Below, one piece after another: positions 11,240 to 19,804 of a stretch of 64,000 bases of DNA. A program made the translations under genes and the position numbers. The DNA comes from an uncultured Oscillospiraceae bacterium (GTDB lineage Bacteria > Bacillota > Clostridia > Oscillospirales > Ruminococcaceae). The number at the start of each line of letters is the position of its first letter. The stretch's first letter is position 1. The DNA is taken from assembly GCA_900548355.1 (NCBI GenBank), contig URKR01000006.1:1-64000 (forward strand). Direction: 5' to 3'. A model generated the notes under the pieces. That model saw only the letters and a program-made list of their open reading frames with translations. It was not told the DNA's origin and did not search any database.

Positions 11240-13141
11240 TTATGCAAGGGGAGCCGTTTCCTCTTTTTGGCGGGCCTCTTCCTCGGCGTGGTATTCGGCC
11301 AGCAGCTTCAAAAAAGCCTGGCCATAACGGCGGGCCTTGGCGTCGCCAACGCCGGGCAGGCGCAGAAAATCGCCGGTTGTGCGCGGCCGCTGCGCGGCCA
11401 TGGCAGCCAGCGTTGCATTGGAAAAAATCACATAGGCCGGCACATGCTGTTTCTGGGCCAGCTCGGTGCGCAGTTCTTTCAGCCGGCCCATCAGCCCCTC
11501 GTCCACCGCGGCCGAAACCGCCGCCGCGCGGGCCGCGGTTTTGCGGCGCTGCTCCCGCCGGCCGGCCTGGGCCTCCTTAGCGGTGGCGGCGCGCTCGGTC
11601 ATCGTGACCTTTTCGCCGTGGAACAGCACGCCGGCAGCTTTGGGGCAAAGGTGCAAAACCGGGTAATCGCCGCTTGTTGTGCGCAGGTATCCCTGGTCTT
11701 CCAGCGCGTCAAGGTAGAGCCGCAGCCGGGCCGGCGGTGTGTCCTTCAATATGCCGAAGGTCGGCAGCGCATCCAGCCCGCGCTGCTTGACGTTCTGGCT
11801 GCCGCTGCCGCGCAGCATCTGCACAAGCGCCACAACGCCCAGGCCTCCGGGCCAGCGCTTTTCGATCCGCGCCAGGCCGGAAAGAATCTTCTGTGCTTCG
11901 GTTGTGATGTCGGTTTCGACAAAATCGCCGCAGCAGTTGCTGCAGTTGCCGCACTTGCCCTCCTGCCGCTGGCCGAAATATTCGAGCAGGCAGGCCCGCA
12001 GGCAGCGGGTGGTCTTGCAGTAGGTTACCATTTTTTCCAGGCGTTCTTTATCCCGTGCTTCGGCTGCGGCGGCCTCCTCGGGGGAGAGGGCAGTGTTCTC
12101 CCGCCCGTTCTGGATCAGAAACCGCGCGGTCTGGATATCGCCGAGCGAGAAGAGCAGGATGCACTCGGCCCGTTCGCCGTCGCGCCCGGCGCGGCCGGCT
12201 TCCTGGTAATAGTTTTCAAGGTTTTTCGGCATATTATAGTGCAGCACAAAGCTCACGTTGGACTTGTCAATCCCCATGCCGAAGGCGTTGGTTGCCACCA
12301 TGACCCGCTTGCGGTCAAAAACGAAGTCCTCCTGGTTGCGCTTGCGCTCGTCGGCATCCAGCCCCGCGTGGTACCGGGTGGCCGCGATGCCCACCCGCCG
12401 CAGCTCTTTGCAGAGCGATTCGACCGAACGGCGGGTCGCGCAGTAGACGATGCCGCTTTTGCCGGGGTGGTCGAGGATATAGTCCTCAATATACCGCTCC
12501 TTGTCCCGCGGGCGGGCGACCGCAAAATAGAGGTTCGGCCGGTCAAAACCGGTTGTCAGCGTGAAGGGGTCGCGCAGTTCAAGCAGGCGGGCAATGTCCT
12601 GCTTGACCTCGCCGGTGGCGGTGGCGGTAAACGCGCCGACAACCGGCCGGCGCGGCAGGCGGCGCAAAAATTCGGCAATGCCAAGGTAGCTTGGCCGGAA
12701 ATCCTGCCCCCATTGGGATACGCAGTGCGCTTCATCCACCGCGACAAGCCGAACGTCAAGCCGGGCGGCCATGGCGGCAAACCCCTCGCTTTCGAGCCGC
12801 TCGGGCGCAACATACAGGATGCGCAGCGCCCCTGCGTTGGCCTGCTGGATCATCCCGCGGAAGGCAACCTCATCAAGGCCCGAGTGAATGCACCCGGCCG
12901 GGATGCCCGCCTGCTGCAGGGCGGCCACCTGGTCCTGCATCAGGGAGATCAGCGGCGAGATGACAAGCGTTACCCCGCCGAGCAGGACGGCCGGAACCTG
13001 GTAACAGATCGATTTGCCGGCGCCGGTCGGCATGACAGCCAGCACGTCACGGCCACAGAGCAGCGTGTCGATGATCGCTTCCTGCCCGGGGCGGAACGTG
13101 CTGTGGCCAAAATAGGTCTGCAAGGCTGCGTACTTATCCAT
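11240..13141 (-). CDS. recQ: ATP-dependent DNA helicase RecQ
   Basis: 3'-5' DNA helicase for recombination and stalled-fork repair. The 633 residues show helicase core motifs in order: motif 0 [10 protein letters not shown], Walker A MPTGAGKS, motif [12 protein letters not shown], motif III TATATG and motif [12 protein letters not shown]. The RecQ zinc cysteines are in [14 protein letters not shown] and [10 protein letters not shown] winged-helix region follows, then a C-terminal HRDC domain ([20 protein letters not shown]). The ATG at 13141 has GGAAGGA upstream. It is transcribed away from hpf and towards uvrB, forming a repair neighbourhood with uvrBA though with its own start region. Confidence 0.96.
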   Translation of the reverse strand: MDKYAALQTYFGHSTFRPGQEAIIDTLLCGRDVLAVMPTGAGKSICYQVPAVLLGGVTLVISPLISLMQDQVAALQQAGIPAGCIHSGLDEVAFRGMIQQANAGALRILYVAPERLESEGFAAMAARLDVRLVAVDEAHCVSQWGQDFRPSYLGIAEFLRRLPRRPVVGAFTATATGEVKQDIARLLELRDPFTLTTGFDRPNLYFAVARPRDKERYIEDYILDHPGKSGIVYCATRRSVESLCKELRRVGIAATRYHAGLDADERKRNQEDFVFDRKRVMVATNAFGMGIDKSNVSFVLHYNMPKNLENYYQEAGRAGRDGERAECILLFSLGDIQTARFLIQNGRENTALSPEEAAAAEARDKERLEKMVTYCKTTRCLRACLLEYFGQRQEGKCGNCSNCCGDFVETDITTEAQKILSGLARIEKRWPGGLGVVALVQMLRGSGSQNVKQRGLDALPTFGILKDTPPARLRLYLDALEDQGYLRTTSGDYPVLHLCPKAAGVLFHGEKVTMTERAATAKEAQAGRREQRRKTAARAAAVSAAVDEGLMGRLKELRTELAQKQHVPAYVIFSNATLAAMAAQRPRTTGDFLRLPGVGDAKARRYGQAFLKLLAEYHAEEEARQKEETAPLA

Positions 13142-13203
13142 CCTCTATCCTTCCCATACTTTGTGAACAATTTACAAAATCTTTGAAGAAACCATGAAAC
13201 CAT

Positions 13204-13232
13204 TTTACATTCTGCGCCAAAGCTGGTATAAT
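13204..13232 (+). promoter_or_regulatory. hpf: Sigma-A promoter of hpf
   Basis: TTTACA (13204-13209) and TATAAT (13227-13232) have 17-base spacing, 75 bases upstream of the hpf start. The leader contains an imperfect repeat GAAACGCCCCCC...GGGCGCTTCCCC that could fold. Confidence 0.75.
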
Positions 13233-13306
13233 AAAGCTACGGAAACGCCCCCCGAAAGGCGGGCGCTTCCCCAAAGGCGCAATGCGCCAAGTAAGGAGGT
13301 TGTCCT

Positions 13307-13819
13307 ATGAAAGTTACATGTACCGGTCGCCGTGTTACCCTCAAGCCCAGCTTTGTTGAGCTGGCCGAGAAGAAACTGGCCAAACTGGACAAATTCTTTG
13401 CGGAGGAAGCCCAGGCCCAGGTGACCGTCACGGTCGAAAAAAGCGGCCAGACGGTGGAGCTGACACTGCGCAGCGGCACCCTGACCACCCGGGCAGAAAA
13501 GACTGCCGATCGCATGGAGGACGCCCTCAACGATGCCGTTGACCTGCTGGTGCGCCGGGTGATCAAACACCGCAAGCGCCTGGGCGCCAAACTGACGGCT
13601 GCCGCAGCCGAAGTCACCCCGCAGGAAACCGAAGAGCCGATGAACGTTGTGCGTGAAAAGCACTTTGCAGTCAAGCCCTGCACGGTGGAGGAAGCCATCC
13701 TTCAGATGGATCTGCTGGGCCACAGCTTCTTCCTGTTCCGCAGCGTGGAATCCGGCGGGATCGAGGTTGTCTACCGCCGTGCGGATGGCGGCTATGGTCT
13801 GCTGGTACCCGAAGAATAA
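13307..13819 (+). CDS. hpf: Ribosome hibernation promoting factor, long form
   Basis: Binds 30S subunits and pairs ribosomes into inactive 100S dimers in stationary phase. At 170 residues it is the long Firmicutes form. The N-terminal S30AE fold (residues 1-100, MKVTCTGRRV...LAEKKLAKLDKFF) is followed by an acidic linker (PQETEEP). The C-terminal dimerisation domain from about 108 has the typical VVREKHFAVKPCTVEEAILQ and LLGHSFFLF...VVYRRADGGYGLL. The start has a perfect AAGGAGG nine bases upstream. It is monocistronic, with its own promoter and a strong terminator at 13872. Confidence 0.96.
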   Translation: MKVTCTGRRVTLKPSFVELAEKKLAKLDKFFAEEAQAQVTVTVEKSGQTVELTLRSGTLTTRAEKTADRMEDALNDAVDLLVRRVIKHRKRLGAKLTAAAAEVTPQETEEPMNVVREKHFAVKPCTVEEAILQMDLLGHSFFLFRSVESGGIEVVYRRADGGYGLLVPEE

Positions 13820-13871
13820 ACCCAAAACGAACTTTGATAACCTGTAGAACCGGTATAAATTGTACACAGCA

Positions 13872-13898
13872 GCGCCGCCCCGCAGGGCGGCGCTTTTT
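13872..13898 (+). terminator. Rho-independent terminator of hpf
   Basis: Stem GCGCCGCCC (13872-13880) and GGGCGGCGC (13885-13893) with loop CGCA, followed by TTTTT. It lies 53 bases after the hpf stop and also marks the end of the convergent radC gene. Confidence 0.9.
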
Positions 13899-13904
13899 GT
13901 GCGG

Positions 13905-14624
13905 CTACCTGGGTTCCCTGTCCTCGTTGCGGGGGCAGTACTGCGGCATCAGGCTGACTGCATCGGTGCTGGTGATAATGATGTGGTCAAGAAGACGAAT
14001 TCCCAGCGAATAAAGCATCCGGTTGGCCACCGAAGTGGCCTCAATATCCTTGGGCGAAGGAACGGCCAGACCGGAAGGATGGTTGTGAGCCAGATATCCG
14101 CAGGTACATCCGCTGGCAACTGCCTCCCGCGCAAGCTGGCGGGGGTTCAGCACCACATGGTTGGGCGCCCCTTTCGAAAGCAGAATGTCCCGCAGCGGCA
14201 TCAGTTTGTCGTTGAGCGCAATCAGGTAGCAGCACTCGTTGCGCGCGCCGTAAAACAGCGGGCGCGCATAGGCGATGCGGTCCTCCGCGGTGCGCAGCGG
14301 GCGGGTTTCGCTGCGGCGCAGCTGCAGCTGGTAGACCTGTTCAAACCCGTGCAAAGAGGCGATCAGCCGCGCGCTGGCCGGGCCGATGCCTTCCACCTTG
14401 CAGAGCTCTTCCTCGCTGGCGTCCAGCACATTGCAGTAACTGCCGAAATGGTTGATCAGCCGGTGGGCCAGGGCATTGGTATCCCGGCGGGGAATGGCAA
14501 AATAAAGCAGATACTCCAGCACCTCGTGCGGGGCCAGGCTGGCCAGCCCTTCGCGCTGAACGCGCTGCTGCATCCGGGCACGGTGGTCGGCGTGCAGGGG
14601 CTTTTCCTTCTTTTCCGCCGCCAT
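13905..14624 (-). CDS. radC: RadC family protein (JAB/MPN domain)
   Basis: A 239-residue member of the RadC/UPF0758 family. The N-terminal helix-hairpin-helix DNA-binding part contains KVEGIGPASARLIASL. The C-terminal MPN/JAB fold has the metal-binding motif HNHPSG (LAHNHPSGLAVPSPKD). Its historical link to DNA repair is not well established and the true substrate is unknown. Start: a GTG at 14633 sits one base from the AAAGGA site, too close, so I prefer ATG 14624. It diverges from the pseudouridine synthase gene with overlapping promoters. The C-terminus (MPQYCPRNEDREPR) reaches within a few bases of the hpf terminator. Confidence 0.9.
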   Translation of the reverse strand: MAAEKKEKPLHADHRARMQQRVQREGLASLAPHEVLEYLLYFAIPRRDTNALAHRLINHFGSYCNVLDASEEELCKVEGIGPASARLIASLHGFEQVYQLQLRRSETRPLRTAEDRIAYARPLFYGARNECCYLIALNDKLMPLRDILLSKGAPNHVVLNPRQLAREAVASGCTCGYLAHNHPSGLAVPSPKDIEATSVANRMLYSLGIRLLDHIIITSTDAVSLMPQYCPRNEDREPR

Positions 14625-14637
14625 CCGATCCACATCC

Positions 14638-14686
14638 TTTACTATGTTTTCACTTTATTATATACTAAACCTGGTAATGGAATCAA
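14638..14686. promoter_or_regulatory. Overlapping divergent promoters for radC (-) and the RluD-type gene (+)
   Basis: Minus strand: TTGATT (14681-14686) and TATAAT (14657-14662), 18-base spacer. Plus strand: TTTACT (14638-14643) and TATACT (14661-14666), 17-base spacer. The two -10 boxes share bases 14661-14662, so polymerases would compete for the site. Confidence 0.55.
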
Positions 14687-14726
14687 GGACATCCCGCGCC
14701 GCCGCGATGTAGAAAGAGGAAAAAAG

Positions 14727-15719
14727 ATGAAACAGTTTACCGCCGGCCCCAATGAACAGGGGGTGCGTCTGTCCCGCTTTGTCGAAGGAGTCACCGCCGG
14801 TATGCCGCACAGCCTGCTGTACAAAAGTTTCCGAAACAAGCGCATCAAGGTCAACGGCAAGCGCGCCGCGCCCGATGCCCGCCTGGCCGAGGGCGATCTG
14901 ATCGAGCTGTACCTGAACGACGAATGGTTCCCCCAGGTCCCGGCACGGCCGCAAAAGCCGAAGCCCCCGCGCCAGCCGCCGGTCACCGTCATCTATGAAG
15001 ATGCGGGCATCGCGGTGCTTTACAAACCGGCGCACCTGCTGTGCCACAGCGACCGAACCGGGGATGCGAACCTTGTTGATGCGTTCACCGCCCAGCTGAC
15101 AGCCGAAGGCCGCTACGACCCGCGGGCTGAAAACCGGTTTGCGCCGGCGCTCTGCAACCGGCTTGACCGCGGGACCGAAGGGCTTGTCATTGCGGCCAAA
15201 AGTTATGCCGCGCTGCGGGATATGAATGCGATCATCCGGGAAGACCGCCTGAAGAAGGAATATCTGACCATCACGGTCGGTGCGCCGCCGGCCGGGCGGC
15301 ATATCGCCTGGCTTCGCCATTCTGAAAAGGGCAACAAAGTGCAGGTGCGCGCGCGGGAGGCAGAAGGATATAAACAGATTATCACCGAAGTGCGGGTCAT
15401 CCGCCAGGCCGGACCCTATGCGCTCTGCCGCATCGGGCTTATCACCGGCCGCACCCACCAGATCCGCGCCCACCTCGCGTTTTTGGGCCATCCGGTGCTG
15501 GGGGACAGCAAATACGGCAACCGCAAGATGAACGAGCGCAGCGGGCTGAAAACCCAGGCGCTGTGCGCCCAGCGGTTGACCTTTGGCCAGATCCCGGAAG
15601 GAAACAGCCTGCGCCACCTGGCCGGCCATGTCATCAAGCTGCAAAATCCTGACATTGTCCGCGTGTTTGAGCGGGTGAGCGGCGCGGCGCCGGGCAAAAC
15701 TGCCGCCGGCGAGCCATAA
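14727..15719 (+). CDS. RluD-family pseudouridine synthase (RluA superfamily)
   Basis: Converts specific uridines in rRNA (or tRNA) to pseudouridine. The 330-residue protein has an N-terminal S4-like RNA-binding region (GVRLSRFVEG...KRIKVNGKRAAPDARLAEGD). The catalytic domain has the conserved NRLDRGTEGLVI with nucleophile Asp147, then LKKEYLTITVG and GRTHQIRAHLAFLGHPVLGD. The ATG at 14727 has AAAGAGG upstream. The upstream open frame from 13860 is not coding. The exact target (RluA, RluC or RluD sites) cannot be told from sequence alone. Confidence 0.93.
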   Translation: MKQFTAGPNEQGVRLSRFVEGVTAGMPHSLLYKSFRNKRIKVNGKRAAPDARLAEGDLIELYLNDEWFPQVPARPQKPKPPRQPPVTVIYEDAGIAVLYKPAHLLCHSDRTGDANLVDAFTAQLTAEGRYDPRAENRFAPALCNRLDRGTEGLVIAAKSYAALRDMNAIIREDRLKKEYLTITVGAPPAGRHIAWLRHSEKGNKVQVRAREAEGYKQIITEVRVIRQAGPYALCRIGLITGRTHQIRAHLAFLGHPVLGDSKYGNRKMNERSGLKTQALCAQRLTFGQIPEGNSLRHLAGHVIKLQNPDIVRVFERVSGAAPGKTAAGEP

Positions 15720-15733
15720 ACAAAGCCCGGGTT

Positions 15734-15762
15734 TTGCGTTTGCGGCTTTTGTGTGTTACAAT
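15734..15762 (+). promoter_or_regulatory. Sigma-A promoter of the proteasome-like gene
   Basis: TTGCGT (15734-15739) and TACAAT (15757-15762) have a 17-base spacer, 38 bases before the start at 15801. Confidence 0.55.
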
Positions 15763-15800
15763 AGACCCGGTATACAAGTTCAGATAAGGGAGGAACCCCT

Positions 15801-16382
15801 ATGAGTGCGATCCTCGCGGTATGTGGGGAGAATTTCTGCGCGATGGTCAGCGACGGCCGCATGGTCGAGGAGCCGATCCGGAACGACAAACCCAACATCA
15901 TCACAAACGACCTGCCCAAGCTGCGCAAGGTCAACCCGCGGGTCATCGTCGGCTTTGCGGGGGATGTGCTCGCGGCCGTGCAGATCGTCAACGCGCTGGA
16001 TGAATACGATACGCGGTATCTGACGCTGGAAAAGGCGGTCAAAATCCTGCGGGAGAAGGCGCAAACCGTCCAGACCCAGCCGGTCGGCGTGCGGCTGCTT
16101 GTCGGCGGGCGTGGGCGCAAAGGCGGCTTCCTGCTCACAAGCCTTGGCAGTGAGGACGGCTACGAACCCCAAACCCAGCAGGCCCGCCCGGGCGCCTATC
16201 TGATCGAGGGCGCCTGCTCCCACACCGATGTCGGCCCGTTTTTGGAGAAGTATGTCAAACCCGAAGCCGCTGCCTGGAAAAGCCTTGACGATGTGGCCAA
16301 AACCCTTGACGGATGCATCGCCGAGATTGCCGGGCGGGACAAAACCGTCAACACTAGTTATTATCGGGAACTTGTGATGTAA
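15801..16382 (+). CDS. Proteasome/HslV-like (Ntn-hydrolase fold) protein of unknown function
   Basis: The 193-residue protein begins MSAILAVCGENFCAMVSDGR and continues with NDLPKLRKVNPRVIVGFAGD. This order (short strand, 'SDGR', 'PKLRKV', 'VGFAGD') is the pattern of proteasome beta/HslV subunits. The usual catalytic Thr after a short propeptide is absent, so activity would need the N-terminal Ser2 or the molecule is inactive. There is no membrane segment or signal peptide. AGGGAGG precedes the ATG. It is followed after 20 bases by the transglutaminase-like gene, so both are likely in one transcript. The fold assignment is by eye. The biological role is unknown. Confidence 0.7.
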   Translation: MSAILAVCGENFCAMVSDGRMVEEPIRNDKPNIITNDLPKLRKVNPRVIVGFAGDVLAAVQIVNALDEYDTRYLTLEKAVKILREKAQTVQTQPVGVRLLVGGRGRKGGFLLTSLGSEDGYEPQTQQARPGAYLIEGACSHTDVGPFLEKYVKPEAAAWKSLDDVAKTLDGCIAEIAGRDKTVNTSYYRELVM

Positions 16383-16402
16383 TCAATGAGGAGGGAAACC
16401 CC

Positions 16403-17803
16403 ATGCAGATGCCAACTCCTGCCTGCGACCAGAACGCTGCGTTTGCGGCGCTCGGCGTCGGCGTGCCGGACGATGTTGCCCGGCTGGCTGCGGCCGGCTA
16501 CCTGGACGAAGCCGCCCGCCGGATTGAAACGCTGCTCACCCGGAACTGCCTGCCCGCGGCCGGCCGCCAGGCCCTGCGCGCGCTGCGTGAACAGATGCGC
16601 CGCCAGAAAGATCACTTTACCCTGACCAGGGCCGAGGCCCTCTCCGTGCTGCGGGCCGAAATATCCGACCTTACCGATGAGGAGTTCGACGCGCTTGTCT
16701 CCGACGGGCGGATCGACTGGCGTTTCCAAAACGGCGAACCGCGCTACCATGCCCGCTTTGCCGAATCGCTGCGTCTTTACCCGGATCTCAACGCCCGCGG
16801 CCTTGCGCCGGAGCCTTCGTCGGATTTCCGCGCCCGCGCCGTCGCTGCTTTGCAGGCGCGCGGCAGTTTGAGCGCGACGATCACGATAGAAGCGCAGATC
16901 GCCCCGGCGGCCGGCCTTGCGCCTGACCCCGACGCGCCGTTTGAAGCCTGGCTGCCGGTCCCGGCCGCCTGCGCCGAACAGAGCGAGATCGAGATCCTCT
17001 CAATGACGCCGGGCGGGAAGCTCGCCCCGGCCGACGCGCCGCAGCGCACCGTGCACTGGGCCGGCCGCGCCGGCGATGCGCCGTATACCGTGACCTACCG
17101 CTACAAAATCCGCGCGACCTGCCGCGATATGGACAATTTGCTTCCCGACCCCGCCGCCCCGGCCCCGGTGCCGGACGACCTGGCCGAGCAGGCCCCTCAC
17201 ATCGCCTTTACGCCCTGGCTGCGCAGCCTCTGCGAACAGATCACGGCCGGCTGCGAGACGCCGCTTGAAAAGGCGCGCGCGATCTACGACTATGTGACGA
17301 AAAACACCCGCTACCGCTACCAGCCGGCCTATGTCTGCCTTGGCCCCATTGCCGACGGCTGCGCCAAATCCGGCTGGGGGGACTGCGGCGTGATGGCGCT
17401 GCTTTTCATCACGCTCTGCCGCATCGCCGGCATCCCGGCGCGGTGGCAAAGCGGCCTCTATGTCACCGATGAGGAAGCCGGCTGCCATGACTGGGCGCAG
17501 TTCTACCTAGAAGGCTATGGCTGGTTCTGGGCCGACTGCTCGTTTGGCGCATCGGCCCACCGCCGCGGCGACGAGGCGACCCGCCGGCACTACTTCGGCA
17601 ACCTTGACCCGCTGCGGATGGTTGCAAACCGCGCCTTCTTCGCCCAGCTGACCCCGCCGGACAACTTCTGGCGCAACGACCCCTATGACAACCAGGTCGG
17701 AGAGGCCGTGCTGGCCGGCCGCCCGCTGCACGGCGATGACCTCGAAGCATCCCGCCGCGTCCTCGCCTTCACCCTCGACGCCCCGCTGCCGAAAGTGGAA
17801 TAA
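16403..17803 (+). CDS. Transglutaminase-like domain protein, cytoplasmic
   Basis: A 466-residue protein with a C-terminal transglutaminase/protease-like core. The Cys-His-Asp triad appears as Cys328 (GWGDCGVMALL), His362 (GCHDWAQFYL) and Asp378 (WADCSFG). Residues 1-110 are helical and charged, and residues 150-250 form a beta-rich region (LSATITIEAQIAPAAGL, TVTYRYKIRATCRD). No signal peptide is seen, so it probably works in the cytoplasm. The start at 16403 has GGAGGG seven bases before it. It is encoded just after the proteasome-like gene and before an RpiB-family gene. Bacterial members of this superfamily include peptidases and amidases, and the substrate here is unknown. Confidence 0.85.
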   Translation: MQMPTPACDQNAAFAALGVGVPDDVARLAAAGYLDEAARRIETLLTRNCLPAAGRQALRALREQMRRQKDHFTLTRAEALSVLRAEISDLTDEEFDALVSDGRIDWRFQNGEPRYHARFAESLRLYPDLNARGLAPEPSSDFRARAVAALQARGSLSATITIEAQIAPAAGLAPDPDAPFEAWLPVPAACAEQSEIEILSMTPGGKLAPADAPQRTVHWAGRAGDAPYTVTYRYKIRATCRDMDNLLPDPAAPAPVPDDLAEQAPHIAFTPWLRSLCEQITAGCETPLEKARAIYDYVTKNTRYRYQPAYVCLGPIADGCAKSGWGDCGVMALLFITLCRIAGIPARWQSGLYVTDEEAGCHDWAQFYLEGYGWFWADCSFGASAHRRGDEATRRHYFGNLDPLRMVANRAFFAQLTPPDNFWRNDPYDNQVGEAVLAGRPLHGDDLEASRRVLAFTLDAPLPKVE

Positions 17804-17865
17804 CCCTATGGTACCGCTGCATATTTGCAGATTTATATTGAGTGAAATAAAAGGAGATTGTTCCG

Positions 17866-18507
17866 ATGAAAATCGCACTGATTAACGAAAACAGCCAGGC
17901 TGCCAAAAACGCGTTGATCGAAGAAACTTTGCGCAAGGTTGTCGAGCCGATGGGCCACGAGGTCGTCAACTACGGCATGTACACCGCCGACGATGCCGCC
18001 CAGCTGACCTATGTCCAGAACGGCATCCTCGCCGCCGTGCTGCTCAACGCCGGCGCGGCTGATTATGTCATCACCGGCTGTGGTACAGGCGAAGGCGCGA
18101 TGCTGGCGCTCAACAGCTTCCCCGGCGTGCTCTGCGGCCATGTCGAGGACCCCGTCGATGCCTACACCTTCGCCCATGTCAACGATGGCAACGCCGTCGC
18201 GATCCCGTTCGCCAAGGGCTTCGGCTGGGGCGGCGAGCTCAACCTCGAATACATCTTCGAAAAGCTGTTCGGCTTCGGCCACGGCCAGGGCTACCCGAAG
18301 GAGCGCGTTGTGCCCGAGCAGCGCAACAAGAAGATCCTCGACGGCGTCAAGGCGCTGGCCTACCGCGATCTCTGCGACATCCTGCGCGACCTCGACCGCG
18401 ACCTCGTCAAAGGCGCTTTCGCCGGCGAGCACTTCGCTGAGTATTTCTTCCCCGCCTGCAAAGACGAAAAAATCGCCGCCTGCGTCAAAGAACTCATGGC
18501 GGACTGA
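17866..18507 (+). CDS. RpiB/LacA/LacB family sugar-phosphate isomerase
   Basis: A 213-residue member of the ribose-5-phosphate isomerase B / galactose-6-phosphate isomerase family. The active-site loop TGCGTGEGAMLALN carries the catalytic-type Cys, and MKIALINENSQAAKN is the substrate-binding start. The GEGAM variant and the extra C-terminal 60 residues (ALAYRDLCDILRDLDRDLVK) mark a longer subgroup than E. coli RpiB (149 residues), so the sugar substrate is uncertain. The start has AAAGGAG upstream. A strong hairpin at 18550 ends the unit. Confidence 0.88.
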   Translation: MKIALINENSQAAKNALIEETLRKVVEPMGHEVVNYGMYTADDAAQLTYVQNGILAAVLLNAGAADYVITGCGTGEGAMLALNSFPGVLCGHVEDPVDAYTFAHVNDGNAVAIPFAKGFGWGGELNLEYIFEKLFGFGHGQGYPKERVVPEQRNKKILDGVKALAYRDLCDILRDLDRDLVKGAFAGEHFAEYFFPACKDEKIAACVKELMAD

Positions 18508-18549
18508 TCTGTCTGCGCTGCTGTTGGGATAAGTATAATTAAGAATGAT

Positions 18550-18579
18550 ACAGGGAGGGCCTGGGCAGGCCCTCCCTGT
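18550..18579. terminator. Hairpin between convergent RpiB-family gene and ABC permease
   Basis: ACAGGGAGGGCCTG (18550-18563) and CAGGCCCTCCCTGT (18566-18579) are perfect reverse complements. It lies midway between two convergent stops and is probably used from both sides, though T runs are weak. Confidence 0.65.
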
Positions 18580-18598
18580 GTTATGGGAATGCTGCGGA

Positions 18599-19804
18599 TC
18601 ACCGCAGGTCGATGTGCCGCCAGCGCCGGGCGGCGGCCGGCAGGCAGAGCACGCCGAGCAGCACGGGCGCTGCCAGCAGCGGCCAGGGCGACCAGATACG
18701 CAGCCCGAACCAGTGGTAGAGATTGGTGCGGAAGAAATCCTCTGCGCCGCCCACGAAAGGCAGAAGGTTCAGGTATTGCCGCACAGCCCAAGGCAGGTAG
18801 CCGGCCAGCGCCTGCGGCAGCCAGGTGGTGAGCAGCGCCGCCGCCAGCGCCGGCACCGTGCCGCCCAACAGCGCCGAAAACAGCAGCGTGATCCCGGCAA
18901 ACCCAAGGCTTGAGCAAAGCACATAGGCAAATTCATACACAAGCCCCTGCCACATCGCCCAGGGCGCGGTGGCCAGAGATTTAATAAGCTGGATCGGCAG
19001 GTCCCAGCCTTCTATACCGAGATAGCCGAACTGGAACAGCAGCAGAACCCACGCATACAGCCCGTACAGTTCCATCGTGTAGGCCAGCGCGCTGCCAACC
19101 TTGGCGCGGGCCAGCGCGCCGGCGCCGCGGCGGGTGGTCAGCTGCACCGGGCGCATCCCGCGGCGGTTTTCCCCCGCGAACACCGGTGAGAGCACAAGCC
19201 CCAGCACCGGCGGCAAAAACAGCTGCCCGAATCCGCCGATGCCGTTGCCCAGCAGGTTGGCCCAGCCCTCCGACCAGCCGTACCGCAGCGGCCGTTCGAC
19301 TTGGGCATCCTGCCGGTAAAAAAGCGCTTGGTCGGCCGGGGCGGCAAACTGGTTTTCCAAAAAGGTGCGGAGCGCCGCATCCCGCCGGTCATACAGCCCG
19401 GTTAAAGAGGCCGGATTGGCATACCAGCACAGCATGCTCGGGTAGGGCTGGGTTTCGTCGGTCAGTTCCGGCCAATAGCTGCCCAGCAGGTCGTTGAGTA
19501 CATACAAATTCACCCGCTCGGAATCCATCTCCGGGTCGGCCGCCCGGGCGGTTTGCAGCGCAGCGACCATCTGCTGCAGCGTTTCGTCGGTCAAAACCTC
19601 CCACTGCCGCGCGTAGGCCTGGCGTTCGCGGATGTTTGCGGGGCCGTCGAGATACCGGCTGCCGTCCGCTTTCATCGTGCCGTAGTTGGCCGATTGGTAG
19701 CTCCATAGCTGCAGCGCGGTCAGCAGCGCCAGGAACAGCCCGGTCGCCAGGCGGGTCAGCCCGGCCCGCCAGAGTTTTTGGTGTTCGGCCCAAAACAGGC
19801 TCAT
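18599..19804 (-). CDS. ABC transporter permease of an ECF-sigma-linked operon
   Basis: A 401-residue integral membrane protein. One membrane segment lies near residue 20 (LATGLFLALLTALQLW), then a large extracytoplasmic region of about 130 residues with no cysteines, then at least five C-terminal segments (LFLPPVLGLVLSPVFAG, LYGLYAWVLLLFQFGYLGI, LCSSLGFAGITLLFSALLGG, LAAPVLLGVLCLPAAARR). This is the ABC-2-like layout. The start at 19804 overlaps the ATPase stop (ATGA) and has AAGGAGG upstream. Last gene of a four-gene overlapping operon. Transported substrate unknown. Confidence 0.8.
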   Translation of the reverse strand: MSLFWAEHQKLWRAGLTRLATGLFLALLTALQLWSYQSANYGTMKADGSRYLDGPANIRERQAYARQWEVLTDETLQQMVAALQTARAADPEMDSERVNLYVLNDLLGSYWPELTDETQPYPSMLCWYANPASLTGLYDRRDAALRTFLENQFAAPADQALFYRQDAQVERPLRYGWSEGWANLLGNGIGGFGQLFLPPVLGLVLSPVFAGENRRGMRPVQLTTRRGAGALARAKVGSALAYTMELYGLYAWVLLLFQFGYLGIEGWDLPIQLIKSLATAPWAMWQGLVYEFAYVLCSSLGFAGITLLFSALLGGTVPALAAALLTTWLPQALAGYLPWAVRQYLNLLPFVGGAEDFFRTNLYHWFGLRIWSPWPLLAAPVLLGVLCLPAAARRWRHIDLR

